Source: JAUXJB01 sp965226855 (GTDB lineage Bacteria > Myxococcota_A > UBA9160 > SZUA-336). From it: 64,000 nucleotides of DNA. Position numbers and translations under genes: made by a program. Positions within the stretch are counted from its first letter, which is position 1, and each line of letters starts with the position of its first letter. Positions 52,320 through 60,963 of the stretch are shown one piece after another. The notes below the pieces were generated by a model. The model did not search any database and had not been told where the DNA came from. It saw only the letters and a list, made by a program, of their open reading frames with translations. The stretch covers positions 1-64,000 of the forward strand of contig CBDDEE010000020.1 of NCBI GenBank assembly GCA_965226855.1. The letters run 5' to 3'.

Positions 52320-53686
52320 GGCACCGTGTGCAGCACGTGCACTTCGTGGGCATCGGCGGCGTCGGGATGTGCGGTCTCGCGGAGATCCTGTATGTGAGCG
52401 GCTACTCCGTCTCGGGCTCTGACCTGCGCGAGAGCGCGATCACGCGGCGTCTCCAGGGGCTCGGGGTGCGCGTCTCGATCGGCCACGAGGCCGCGGCGAT
52501 CGGAGAGGCCGACGTGGTCGTGTACTCCTCGGCGATCCGCGCCACGAACCCGGAGCTTGTCGCCGCGCACGAGCAGGGGATCTCGGTGATCGGGCGCGCC
52601 GAGATGCTGGCCGAGGTCATGCGCATGAAGTACGGCGTGGCCATCGCGGGCTCGCACGGCAAGACGACCACCACCTCGCTCGTGGGAGCCGTGCTCGAGG
52701 CTGGCGGGCTCGACCCGACGACGATCGTGGGCGGGATGGTCAAGAGCCTTGGCGCAAACTCGCAGCTCGGCGCCGGAGACATCGTGGTTGCAGAGGCAGA
52801 CGAGAGCGACGGGTCGTTCCTGCGCCTGATGCCGACGGTGGTCGTCATCACGAACGTGGACCACGAGCATCTCGAGCACTACGGCAGCTACGAGGCGCTG
52901 GAGCGCTCGTTCCTAGACTTCGCGAATCTCGTGCCGTTCTACGGCGTGAGCGTGCTGTGTCTGGACGACCCGGGAGTGCAGCGTCTCCTGCCGGAGATCT
53001 CCCGACGCACAACCACCTACGGACTCTCGGCGCAGGCGGACGTCGGTGCGGAGCGAATCGTGCCGGAGGGTCTCGTGACCCGCTTTCGTCCGCGCGCGCG
53101 TGGAGAGCCGCTGGCCGAGCTACAGCTCGCGATGCCGGGAGAGCACAACGTGAGGAACGCGCTCGCGGCCATCGCCGTCGGCCTGGAGTTCGGCGTTCCC
53201 TTCGAGCGCATCAAGAACGCGCTCGAGGAGTTCCGCGGGATCAGTCGCCGCTTCGAGCTCCTGGGCGAGCACGACGGCGTGCTCGTCATCGACGACTACG
53301 CGCACCACCCGGCGGAGATCCGCGCCACGCTCGCCGCCGCCCGGCATGGGCTCGGTCGGCGCCTGGTCGCGGTCTTCCAGCCGCACCGCTACACGCGGAC
53401 CCGCGACCTGTTCGACGACCTCGCACGCGCGTTCCACGATGCCGACCAGCTCCTGCTGACCGATATCTATGCGGCCGGCGAGGAGAAGCTCGCCGGCGTG
53501 TCCGCGAGCGCCCTCGCGGAAGCGGCCAAGGACTTCGGCCACCAGGGAGTGCGATTCGTGGCCGAGAGAGAAGAGCTCCTGCGCTCGCTGCGAGAGGTCT
53601 TGGAGCCGGGCGACGCGGTGATCTTCATGGGCGCCGGAGACATCGGCCGAGTCGCGCAGCTCTTTGCAAGCGGTGGGGAGGGCTAA
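52316..53686 (+). CDS. murC: UDP-MurNAc--L-alanine ligase MurC
   Basis: A 456-residue Mur ligase. N-terminal VHFVGIGGVGMCGLAE and ATP loop GSHGKTTTTSL are canonical, and DYAHHPAEIRATL and FQPHRYTRT complete the pattern. ATG at 52316 overlaps murG by four bases; any longer frame lies in murG. It catalyses the first amino-acid addition of the stem peptide. Confidence 0.96.
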   Translation: MRHRVQHVHFVGIGGVGMCGLAEILYVSGYSVSGSDLRESAITRRLQGLGVRVSIGHEAAAIGEADVVVYSSAIRATNPELVAAHEQGISVIGRAEMLAEVMRMKYGVAIAGSHGKTTTTSLVGAVLEAGGLDPTTIVGGMVKSLGANSQLGAGDIVVAEADESDGSFLRLMPTVVVITNVDHEHLEHYGSYEALERSFLDFANLVPFYGVSVLCLDDPGVQRLLPEISRRTTTYGLSAQADVGAERIVPEGLVTRFRPRARGEPLAELQLAMPGEHNVRNALAAIAVGLEFGVPFERIKNALEEFRGISRRFELLGEHDGVLVIDDYAHHPAEIRATLAAARHGLGRRLVAVFQPHRYTRTRDLFDDLARAFHDADQLLLTDIYAAGEEKLAGVSASALAEAAKDFGHQGVRFVAEREELLRSLREVLEPGDAVIFMGAGDIGRVAQLFASGGEG

Positions 53687-54602
53687 GCCGATTGATGCCT
53701 CGTTACAGAGCGAGCTTCTCAGACGGTTCGGCAGGCGCGTCGCCTTCAGCGAGCCGTTGGCGAAGTACACCTCTCTGCGTGTGGGAGGACCCGCCGACGC
53801 ACTGGTCCACGTCAACGACCGGGACGAGCTACGCGACCTGTGGGATCTGTGTCGATCAAACTCCGTACCGCTCAGCGTGCTCGGCGGAGGTTTCAACACG
53901 CTCGTTCGGGACGGCGGCCTGCGAGGCGTGGTCGCGCGCTTGCAGAGGCTCCGCAGGATCGAGAACGTGTCGGGCGGTGGTCTCACTGCCGAGGCGGGCG
54001 TCACACACTCTACGGTCTCGCGCTTCTGCACGGACCACGGCCTTGCAGGGCTGGAGTTCGCGGTCGGCATTCCCGGCAGCGTCGGAGGCTGGCTCGTCAT
54101 GAACGCAGGAATTCCAGACCGCGAGATGAAGGACGTGGTGCGGAGTGTCGACGTGCTCGACGCAGCCAGCGGTCGCGTCGAGACACGAGAGCTCGCTTGC
54201 CTGCACTTCTCCTATCGGATGCTTGAGCTCGCGCCTGGGAGCGTGCTCCTGTCGGCTCACTTCGAGACTCATCCGGGCGACCCGGAAGAGATCCAGGCGA
54301 CCATGCGCCGCTATCTGCGCTCCCGTCGCGACACCCAGCCCGTCGACCAGCTGTCCTGCGGATCCGTGTTCAAGAACCCGGAGGGCGACTACGCCGGGCG
54401 GCTGATCGAGGCGGCGGGCCTCAAAGGCGCCCGGGAGGGTCTGGCTGAGATATCGCCGCTGCACGCGAACTTCATCGTGAACCGCGGCGGGGCCAGCGCG
54501 AGCAACGTGGTCCGCTTGATCGAGCGTGCGCGGGATGCGGTCCGAGCAAAGTTCCAGATCGATCTCGAAACCGAGGTCCACGTAGTCGGGGCAGAGGGAT
54601 GA
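53673..54602 (+). CDS. murB: UDP-N-acetylenolpyruvoylglucosamine reductase MurB
   Basis: A 309-residue FAD enzyme that reduces enolpyruvyl-UDP-GlcNAc to UDP-MurNAc. YTSLRVGGPAD binds FAD, GSVGGWLVMNAG is the central loop, and CGSVFKNPEGDYAG contains the proton-donor Ser. The start is not an ATG: GTG at 53673 or TTG at 53664, both within the end of murC. It overlaps ftsQ by four bases. Confidence 0.94.
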   Translation: MGRAKPIDASLQSELLRRFGRRVAFSEPLAKYTSLRVGGPADALVHVNDRDELRDLWDLCRSNSVPLSVLGGGFNTLVRDGGLRGVVARLQRLRRIENVSGGGLTAEAGVTHSTVSRFCTDHGLAGLEFAVGIPGSVGGWLVMNAGIPDREMKDVVRSVDVLDAASGRVETRELACLHFSYRMLELAPGSVLLSAHFETHPGDPEEIQATMRRYLRSRRDTQPVDQLSCGSVFKNPEGDYAGRLIEAAGLKGAREGLAEISPLHANFIVNRGGASASNVVRLIERARDAVRAKFQIDLETEVHVVGAEG

Positions 54603-55336
54603 CCAAGCAATGGCGCAGAAGATGGCCATGGCTGCTGGCGGCGGCGGGCCTTGTCGCCACGACCGTCGGGGCCGGCCTGACCTACACCGCAAGCGCGGCG
54701 AACGTGGAGCTGCCCGAGCTCCGCGAGAGGCTGCGAGCCTTCGAGCTCCGCAGGGTAGAGTTCGTCGGCCTCGAACGCCTCGACGCGGAGGCGCTCTGGA
54801 GCGGCGCGAAGCTCGCTCGTGGCACAGCTCTGATCGACGTCGACGGGAAACACCTTGCGGCTCGTCTCGCGGAGCACCCGCGGGTCGAGAGCTGTACGGT
54901 GCTGCGGCTCCCCCCGGACCGGCTGCTGATCGGCGTCCGTGAGCGCGTTCCTGCCGCCGTAGATGCAAAGACCGGCGACGGCATCGACGCCCGGGGAGCG
55001 TCGTTTCCACTCGTTGCGGGCGAGGCGGACGCACTGCCCCGTATCGACGGCAGCCTTCACACGGCCCTTCCATTGCTACGCGCCGCACGCGAGCTGGGCG
55101 TAGGGATCCGATTCATCCGTGCACACGACCCACGGGATCTGCGCTTTCGGTCCCGAGACGGAGTCGACGTGCGCATCGGACGCGACGCACGCGACTCGCT
55201 CGTGAGCTGGATCCGTCTCCAAGAGAGCGGGCTGATCGAGCTGTACGGAGCGCGCGAAGTCGATCTTCGGTTTGCCGGAAGCGCGGTGCTCCGAGACCTG
55301 CGAGAGACAAAGGGGGTTGAGGATGGGGCGTCATGA
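54599..55336 (+). CDS. ftsQ: Cell division protein FtsQ
   Basis: A 245-residue bitopic protein. Basic start MTKQWRRRW, membrane helix LLAAAGLVATTVGAGL, then a POTRA domain (FELRRVEFVGLERLDAEALW) and an FtsQ beta domain (LPPDRLLIGVRERVPAA). It recruits FtsL and late divisome proteins. Four-base overlap with murB; ftsA begins 14 bases before its end. Confidence 0.92.
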   Translation: MTKQWRRRWPWLLAAAGLVATTVGAGLTYTASAANVELPELRERLRAFELRRVEFVGLERLDAEALWSGAKLARGTALIDVDGKHLAARLAEHPRVESCTVLRLPPDRLLIGVRERVPAAVDAKTGDGIDARGASFPLVAGEADALPRIDGSLHTALPLLRAARELGVGIRFIRAHDPRDLRFRSRDGVDVRIGRDARDSLVSWIRLQESGLIELYGAREVDLRFAGSAVLRDLRETKGVEDGAS

Positions 55337-56552
55337 CGAGCTGATCGTCGGGCTGGATATCGGGACCACGAAGATCTGTGCGGTCGTTGCGGAGGCAAAC
55401 GGGGAGGGCGTGGACATCATCGGGATCGGTAGCCACCCGTCGAAGGGCCTGCGGAAGGGCGTGGTGGTCGACATCGACGCAACCGTCGACTCGATTCGCA
55501 AGGCCGTCGACGAGGCGGAGCTGATGGCCGGCTGCGAGATCAACGCTGTCTACGCGGGGATTGCTGGCGGCCACATCGACGCGCGCAACGAGATCGGCAT
55601 GGTCGCCATCAAGAACCGCGAGGTGAAGCAGAGCGACGTGAAGCGCGTGATCGACCAGGCGCAGGCGATCGCCATTCCCGCCGACCGCGAGGTCATCCAT
55701 GTCATTCCGCAGGAGTACGAGATCGATGGGCAGGACGGCATCAAGCGCCCCGTCGGAATGTCCGGCGTGCGGCTGATCGCGCGGGTGCACATTGTGACGG
55801 CGGCGGTGACCTCGGCGCAGAACGTGATCAAGTGCTGCAACAAGGCGGGGCTCAACGTGATCGACATCGTGCTGGAGCCGCTCGCCTCGAGCGAGGCCGT
55901 GCTCGCACCCGACGAGACCGAGCTCGGCGTGGCGCTCGTGGACCTGGGTGGGGGCACGACGGACCTCGCGGTCTTCCAGTCGGGCGCCATCAAGCACTCC
56001 GCCGTCCTCTCGCTGGGCGGCTATCACCTCACGAATGATGCCGCCGTCGGGCTGCGCACTCCGTTCGATCAGGCAGAGCGGCTCAAGCGACGCTTCGGCT
56101 GCGCCGCGGCCCGCTACATGCCGAGAGAGGAGCTCCTGGTCGTACCGGGTGTCGGAGGGCGGGCTCCACGGCAGGTCAGTCGCAAAGCCCTCTCGGAGTT
56201 CCTCGAGCCCCGCATCGAGGAGATCCTGACCCTCGTCCACGAGCAACTCGGCCGCGCCGGTTACCTCGGGCGCATTCCTTCGGGAATCGTCTGCACGGGA
56301 GGATCGAGCGCACTCGAGGGTCTGCCCGAGCTTGCAGAGGAGATATTCGAGCTACCGGTGCGACGCGGCATCCCGCGCGGCATCGGGGGTCTCGCGGATC
56401 GAGTTCAAGGACCGGAGTTCGCGACCGGCGTTGGACTCGCCATGTGGGGTTCCAAACGAAGGGCGCGTCCCCGCTTCCGGATCTACGACGGCTCCTCGCT
56501 TCGGAAGGTTCGTGCACGCATGCGCGAGTGGCTTTACGGAGAACTGAGTTAA
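55323..56552 (+). CDS. ftsA: Cell division protein FtsA
   Basis: A 409-residue actin-like ATPase. Phosphate 1 motif GLDIGTTKICAVV, the 1C/SHS2 region, LVDLGGGTTDLAVF and GGSSALEGL are present. The C-terminus (KVRARMREWLYGE) is an amphipathic membrane-targeting helix. ATG at 55323 has GGGGGTTGAGG upstream. It tethers FtsZ to the membrane. Confidence 0.96.
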   Translation: MGRHDELIVGLDIGTTKICAVVAEANGEGVDIIGIGSHPSKGLRKGVVVDIDATVDSIRKAVDEAELMAGCEINAVYAGIAGGHIDARNEIGMVAIKNREVKQSDVKRVIDQAQAIAIPADREVIHVIPQEYEIDGQDGIKRPVGMSGVRLIARVHIVTAAVTSAQNVIKCCNKAGLNVIDIVLEPLASSEAVLAPDETELGVALVDLGGGTTDLAVFQSGAIKHSAVLSLGGYHLTNDAAVGLRTPFDQAERLKRRFGCAAARYMPREELLVVPGVGGRAPRQVSRKALSEFLEPRIEEILTLVHEQLGRAGYLGRIPSGIVCTGGSSALEGLPELAEEIFELPVRRGIPRGIGGLADRVQGPEFATGVGLAMWGSKRRARPRFRIYDGSSLRKVRARMREWLYGELS

Positions 56553-56573
56553 CTTAGCGATGGGGGGAGAGAG

Positions 56574-57743
56574 ATGATTGCATTCGAGCAGGAAGACAAC
56601 TTGCAGGCGCGAATCAAAGTCGTGGGTGTCGGCGGCGCCGGCGGCAACGCGGTCAACACGATGATCGGTGCAGGCCTTGCCGGAGTCGACTTCGTGGCGA
56701 CAAACACAGACGCGCAGGCACTCGGAGCGAACCTGGCCGGGACGAAGCTCCAGCTCGGCGAGCGGGGCCTCGGTGCTGGCGCCGATCCGGAGCTGGGACG
56801 GAAGTGCGCAGAGGAGGCACGCGAGCGCTTGCGCGAGCAGCTCGACTCGGCCGACATGGTCTTCGTCACCGCAGGCCTCGGCGGCGGCACCGGCACAGGC
56901 GGGGCGCCGGTCGTGGCGGACGTCGCCAAGGAGATCGGCGCTCTCACCGTCGCGGTGGTGACCAAGCCTTTCCTTTTCGAGGGCTCTGTCCGCGTACGTC
57001 AGGCGGAGCTCGGGATCGACGCGCTCCACGACGTGGTGGACACGCTCATCACCATCCCGAACTCCCGCCTGCTCGAGATGGCGGGAGCGGAAACCCCGAT
57101 CACGGCTGCGTTCCGGCTCGCGGACGAGGTGCTGTTGAACGCGGTCCAGGGCATCTCGGACCTGATCACCGTGAACGGCATGATCAACCTGGACTTCGCC
57201 GACGTACGGACCACCATGAACGAGATGGGCATGGCACTCATGGGGACCGGCCGCGCCAAGGGCGACAACCGGGCGGTCATGGCCGCACAGCAGGCGATCT
57301 CGAATCCCCTGCTCGAGGACCTCTCGATCAAAGGGGCGAAGGGTGTGCTGCTGAACGTGACCGGGGGCCCGAACATGACCCTGCACGAGGTCAACCAGGC
57401 CGCCATGCTCATCCAGGAGCAGGCACACGACGAGGCGAACATCATCTTCGGCTCGGTCATCAACGAGGACATGGACGAAGAGATCCGAGTCACCGTGATC
57501 GCCACGGGCCTCTCCGACCGGACAAGGGTGCGCCGGCGCGAGCTGCATGAGCAGGCGCTGGACAACGTCACACCCCTTCACCCGCCAACCCGCGAGGAAG
57601 AAGAAGCTGCGGGTCTCGGCCCGGAGAGTCTTGCAGAGTCCACACTGGAGACTGATGAAGCCGCCGAGGACGAGTTCATCTCGCCCTTCGACGAGGAGTT
57701 CGACGTTCCGGCCTTCATCCGCAAGACGCGTGATTCGGGGTAG
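56574..57743 (+). CDS. ftsZ: Cell division protein FtsZ
   Basis: A 389-residue tubulin homologue. GTP motif GGGTGTGGAP (103-112), T7 loop with NLDFADVRTTM, a variable linker rich in Glu, and the C-terminal peptide DVPAFIRK that binds FtsA. ATG at 56574 follows a GGGGGGAGAGAG site. It is the last gene of the dcw cluster and has its own 21-base gap after ftsA. Confidence 0.97.
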   Translation: MIAFEQEDNLQARIKVVGVGGAGGNAVNTMIGAGLAGVDFVATNTDAQALGANLAGTKLQLGERGLGAGADPELGRKCAEEARERLREQLDSADMVFVTAGLGGGTGTGGAPVVADVAKEIGALTVAVVTKPFLFEGSVRVRQAELGIDALHDVVDTLITIPNSRLLEMAGAETPITAAFRLADEVLLNAVQGISDLITVNGMINLDFADVRTTMNEMGMALMGTGRAKGDNRAVMAAQQAISNPLLEDLSIKGAKGVLLNVTGGPNMTLHEVNQAAMLIQEQAHDEANIIFGSVINEDMDEEIRVTVIATGLSDRTRVRRRELHEQALDNVTPLHPPTREEEEAAGLGPESLAESTLETDEAAEDEFISPFDEEFDVPAFIRKTRDSG

Positions 57744-57754
57744 ACGAAGACACC

Positions 57755-58800
57755 ATGTCAGCACGGTTTCGCAAGCCCGGCCGCTAGCCAGTTGGCAGGC
57801 GGGGAATGGGGTCGCCGCCCTCCTCGCCTGCCTGGCTTGCACCGTAACCCCCCAGGCACCAGACACCGTGGAGCGCAGGTCCCAGGTGTTACACGACGGC
57901 GCGTCGCTCCTTCGCTCGCACGAGGCCCTCGACCCGGCAAGCGTGTCGGTAGAGCCGGAAGAGCGCACCGTCGAGTCGAGCTGGGTCCTCGATCTCTACA
58001 GCTGGTTTCATTCCAAGAACTACACCTCGTCGCGTCTGGTTTTCCCGGGCGCGGAGAGCGACGAAGCGGTCGCGCACCTGCTGCTTCCCGACGGCCAGGG
58101 TCCCTATCCCGTGGTCGTGGTGTTTCCGATCCTCGCCGGCTCACACGTGGTTAGCGAGGGCCTCGCCAAGGCTCTGATTTCGCATGGCTACGCAGTCGCG
58201 CGCCTCGAGCGTCCGGCGGTCGACCTGGCCGACCCGACTGTCGGCCCTCAGGAGTTCTCGAGGGCGATCAGCGGCGCCGTCAGCGACGGCCGTCGCCTGC
58301 TTGACTTCCTGGCAACGCACCCGCGTGTCGATGCACGGCGCTTCGCCTCCGCAGGCGTCAGCCTCGGCGGCATCCAGGCGCTGCTCCTCGCCCAGACGGA
58401 CTCACGCGTACGAGGCGGCTTTTATGTGATGGTGGGCGGAGGTCTTGCCGAGCTGCTGTGGGACTCGGCCGAGAAGCCAGTCCGCAGCTTTCGCGACCGC
58501 ATCCGCGCTGAGCTGGGCCTGGAGACACGCGACGCGTTCGTGGAGAGTCTGCGCGACACAACGCGCGAAGTGGATCCACTGACGTACGCACCGCTGCTCG
58601 AGCCGGGGATGGTGCTACTCGCCTCGGGCCGCTTCGATCGCGTGATGCCGCCGGCCCGAACGGAAGAGCTGTGGCGAGCGCTGGGAAGGCCGCGCTGGAT
58701 CCACCTGCCTGTGGGTCACTACCAGCTGGCGCCGTTCTTCTGGTGGACCGCAGCCCGTGGTGCCGACCATCTGGACATGCTGCTCGGGGCTCCGGAGTGA
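57755..58800 (+). pseudogene. Alpha/beta-hydrolase lipoprotein-like protein with broken N-terminus
   Basis: The main frame has no ATG, GTG or TTG between the ftsZ stop and a clear lipoprotein-like segment (GVAALLACLAC). A better start, ATG at 57755 (MSARFRKPGR), is in the neighbouring frame and stops at 57785-57787. The ATG-to-stop span is one base short of a multiple of three, so a base is probably missing at 57770-57787. The mature part is an alpha/beta hydrolase: YPVVVVFPILAGSH, GYAVARLERP, nucleophile elbow AGVSLGGIQ, and acid and His near LASGRFDRVMPP and VGHYQLAP. The substrate is unknown. It is directly downstream of ftsZ. Confidence 0.75.
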
Positions 58801-58911
58801 GCGGGGCGGCGCGTTCCCTCGCGTCACCGCGGATCGCAGCCAGCCATCCACCAGGTCCGACTCAGACTCCCTGGCGGATCTTCCGAAGACAGGACTAGGA
58901 GGCGAATCGCG

Positions 58912-59025
58912 ATGAGTGAGGCAGCGGACGACACGAGCGGCGGGACCAGCTCGCTGCGCAGGAACCTGCTGCTGCTCGCCTCGTACCTGGCTCTGATGAC
59001 ACTGATCGCAGTCGCGTACGTCTAG
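58912..59025 (+). CDS. 37-residue single-pass membrane peptide
   Basis: A short frame with a strong site, AGGAGG nine bases before the ATG. Residues 1-17 are polar (MSEAADDTSGG, then SSLRR), and residues 18-37 are a hydrophobic helix ending VAYV. It fits a small inner-membrane protein with the charged end in the cytoplasm. It lies between the hydrolase and the convergent ndk, in a gap that otherwise has no gene. No family is recognised. Confidence 0.6.
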   Translation: MSEAADDTSGGTSSLRRNLLLLASYLALMTLIAVAYV

Positions 59026-59030
59026 CCTAG

Positions 59031-59450
59031 CTAGCGCGTAACCAGGTCCAGCTCGCGGAAGAAGAACGAGACCTCGGCGGCGGCCGTCTTGGGGGCGTCG
59101 GAGCCATGGCAGGCGTTCTGCTCGATATTCGTCGCGAAGCGCTTGCGCAGCGTGCCCTCGGCAGCTTGGGCCGGATCGGTGGCGCCCATGAGCTCGCGGT
59201 AGGCATCGATCGCTTCCTCGCCTTCCAGACAGCTGACGACGCAGGGCCCGGATGTCATGAACTTGACCAGGCTGTCGAAGAAGGGCTTGTCGCGGTGCAA
59301 CGCGTAGAAGCTCTCTGCCTGCTCCTTCGAGAGTTGCAACATCCGCAGCGCGATCGGGCGGAGTCCCGAGTCCTCGATGACCTCGAGGATCGCGCCGGTC
59401 CGCTTCGCCCTCACCGCATCCGGTTTGATGATCGCCAGCGTTCGTTCCAT
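59031..59450 (-). CDS. ndk: Nucleoside diphosphate kinase
   Basis: A 139-residue enzyme that moves phosphate from NTP to NDP through phosphohistidine. LAIIKPDAV starts the fold and the catalytic His115 is in NACHGSDA (Val of the usual NAVHGSD is Cys). Length is normal. It converges with the 37-residue peptide gene. Confidence 0.97.
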   Translation of the reverse strand: MERTLAIIKPDAVRAKRTGAILEVIEDSGLRPIALRMLQLSKEQAESFYALHRDKPFFDSLVKFMTSGPCVVSCLEGEEAIDAYRELMGATDPAQAAEGTLRKRFATNIEQNACHGSDAPKTAAAEVSFFFRELDLVTR

Positions 59451-59491
59451 TGGACGGCGGAGGTTAGCCGTCGGCCTGCCCTGAGCAAGCG

Positions 59492-60055
59492 TCAGGCCGG
59501 AGACAGATCTTCTGGCCGATCAAGATCTCGACCTCGGTCCGGGTCCAGGGGCACATGGCGCACAGCTTCCGGATGACGCGCGAGCAACGCTCGGCCACCC
59601 TCACCTGGAGCTAGCGCTGCAAGCTCGGGAAAGAAGCGCCGCGCGAAGAGCACCGGGCTGCCGGGCTCGCCAGCGTAGCTGGCGCGCACGATTCCCTTGT
59701 CGTGCGCAAAGGCGTCGAGTAGCAGGTCGAAGTCGCTTCCCTGGAGATACGGTTGATCCGCCAGCGCGAAGAGCAGGCCCGCGGCGGCAGCATTGACGCT
59801 CCCCATCGCGGCGCGCACCGAACCCGCCCGGCCGTGCTCGGAGGTCTCCGCGGAGGTCCACCGGATGCCCAGACGGTCGGCCAGGGCACCGCCCTCAGCG
59901 TCGCCCCCTCGCAGCACGAGGCTGACACGAACGACACGCGAGTCGGACAGTGCACACAGCACGCGTTCCAGCATCGGCACGGCATCGATCTCGATCAGGT
60001 GCTTGGGGCGACCCATGCGGCTGCCGCGTCCCGCGGCCAGGACGACAGCGTCCAC
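59492..60055 (-). CDS. MocA-like molybdenum-cofactor nucleotidyltransferase
   Basis: A 187-residue NTP-transferase of the MobA/MocA type. The nucleotide loop is LAAGRGSRMGRPKHL; ALADQPYL and GSPVLFARRFF follow, as in MocA. MocA adds CMP to the Mo cofactor of molybdenum hydroxylases. It is 11 bases downstream of a CoxG-like gene, a pairing typical of CO-dehydrogenase/xanthine-oxidase accessory clusters, although no hydroxylase is in the window. Confidence 0.87.
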   Translation of the reverse strand: MDAVVLAAGRGSRMGRPKHLIEIDAVPMLERVLCALSDSRVVRVSLVLRGGDAEGGALADRLGIRWTSAETSEHGRAGSVRAAMGSVNAAAAGLLFALADQPYLQGSDFDLLLDAFAHDKGIVRASYAGEPGSPVLFARRFFPELAALAPGEGGRALLARHPEAVRHVPLDPDRGRDLDRPEDLSPA

Positions 60056-60066
60056 GCGCGCCGGTT

Positions 60067-60597
60067 TCAGGTGCGTCTCGAGAGGCCAAGGACGCGGAGG
60101 AGGGTTCTCCAGATCAGCCGCAGGAATGCGCGCGCTGGAGGATCGGCCGCCTTCTTGCTGGCGTCGCGCTCCCAGTGCTCGAAGGCCTCGAAGAACTGGC
60201 CTGCCAGCTCCCGTGTGAGTCCGGAGGTCATGCGCTGCCCGAGCCCACAGCCGGACCCGCCCAGAAGCACGTCGGCCTCGTAGCGGAACTCGGTTCCCTC
60301 GTCCGTCTCGGCCAGGCGCAGCTCCAGGTCGGCGTCGACGAAGCCCTCGCCGCCCTTGCCCTGCACGCGTATGTGCAGGAAGTCGGGCGCCCGTCGCTCG
60401 AGGAAGTCCAGCGATCCGCTGAAGCGCCCCTCGAGTGCGGACAGCTTCAGCTGAAGGACCGCGTCGTAGTGGCTTTCCCCGTTGTGCTCGAGCGTCTCGA
60501 GACCGGGGGCGCAGCGTTGGATCACGCCCGGATCGTTGATTCGGCCCCAGGCCTCCTCGAGCGGCGTCGCCACGGTGACCCGACCATCGAGCTTCAT
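60067..60597 (-). CDS. CoxG-like SRPBCC (carbon monoxide dehydrogenase subunit G) protein
   Basis: A 176-residue protein of the CoxG family. The START-like fold is seen in MKLDGRVTVATPLEEAWGRI and VIQRCAPGLETLE, then GGSGCGLGQRMTSGLTREL. The C-terminal basic amphipathic stretch (AFLRLIWRTLLRVLGL) could bind the membrane, as proposed for CoxG. It precedes the MocA-like gene. Confidence 0.87.
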   Translation of the reverse strand: MKLDGRVTVATPLEEAWGRINDPGVIQRCAPGLETLEHNGESHYDAVLQLKLSALEGRFSGSLDFLERRAPDFLHIRVQGKGGEGFVDADLELRLAETDEGTEFRYEADVLLGGSGCGLGQRMTSGLTRELAGQFFEAFEHWERDASKKAADPPARAFLRLIWRTLLRVLGLSRRT

Positions 60598-60636
60598 GTC
60601 GTCACCCCTGGCACCTTCATCAGAAAACTGCGCTCG

Positions 60637-60933
60637 CTAGTCGCGAAAGCGTGAGGTGTCTTCGGTGAGCTCGAGCGTATTGGCCTCGTCGGGATGAAGC
60701 TCCTTCGCCCTCATGAAAAGCAAGTCCTCGCTCTCCTCGTTGTTGGGGTCGGGGACGCAGCAGTCGACCGGACACACCTCGGCACACTGCTCCTTGCCGT
60801 GGAAGCCCACGCACTCCGTGCACAGCGAGGGACTGATCACGAAGACCTCCTCTCCCTCGGTGATGGCCTCGTTCGGGCACTCGGGCTCACAGACCCCGCA
60901 GTTGATGCACTCCTCGGTGATCATGGTCGACAT
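60637..60933 (-). CDS. YfhL-family 4Fe-4S dicluster ferredoxin
   Basis: A 98-residue ferredoxin. Cluster motifs are CINCGVCEPECP and a second set with the insert typical of YfhL (CTECVGFHGKEQC, then CPVDCC). The acidic tail ends TSRFRD. ATG at 60933 has AGGAGT six bases before it; GTG at 60936 falls closer to that site. It may serve as electron carrier for an unlinked enzyme. Confidence 0.93.
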   Translation of the reverse strand: MSTMITEECINCGVCEPECPNEAITEGEEVFVISPSLCTECVGFHGKEQCAEVCPVDCCVPDPNNEESEDLLFMRAKELHPDEANTLELTEDTSRFRD

Positions 60934-60963
60934 CACGGACTCCTGTAGAAGAGGTGGCTTGGA

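Noticed and set aside
56352..57968. 538-residue minus-strand frame opposite ftsZ
   Set aside because: Antisense of ftsZ; no motif and no ribosome-binding site.
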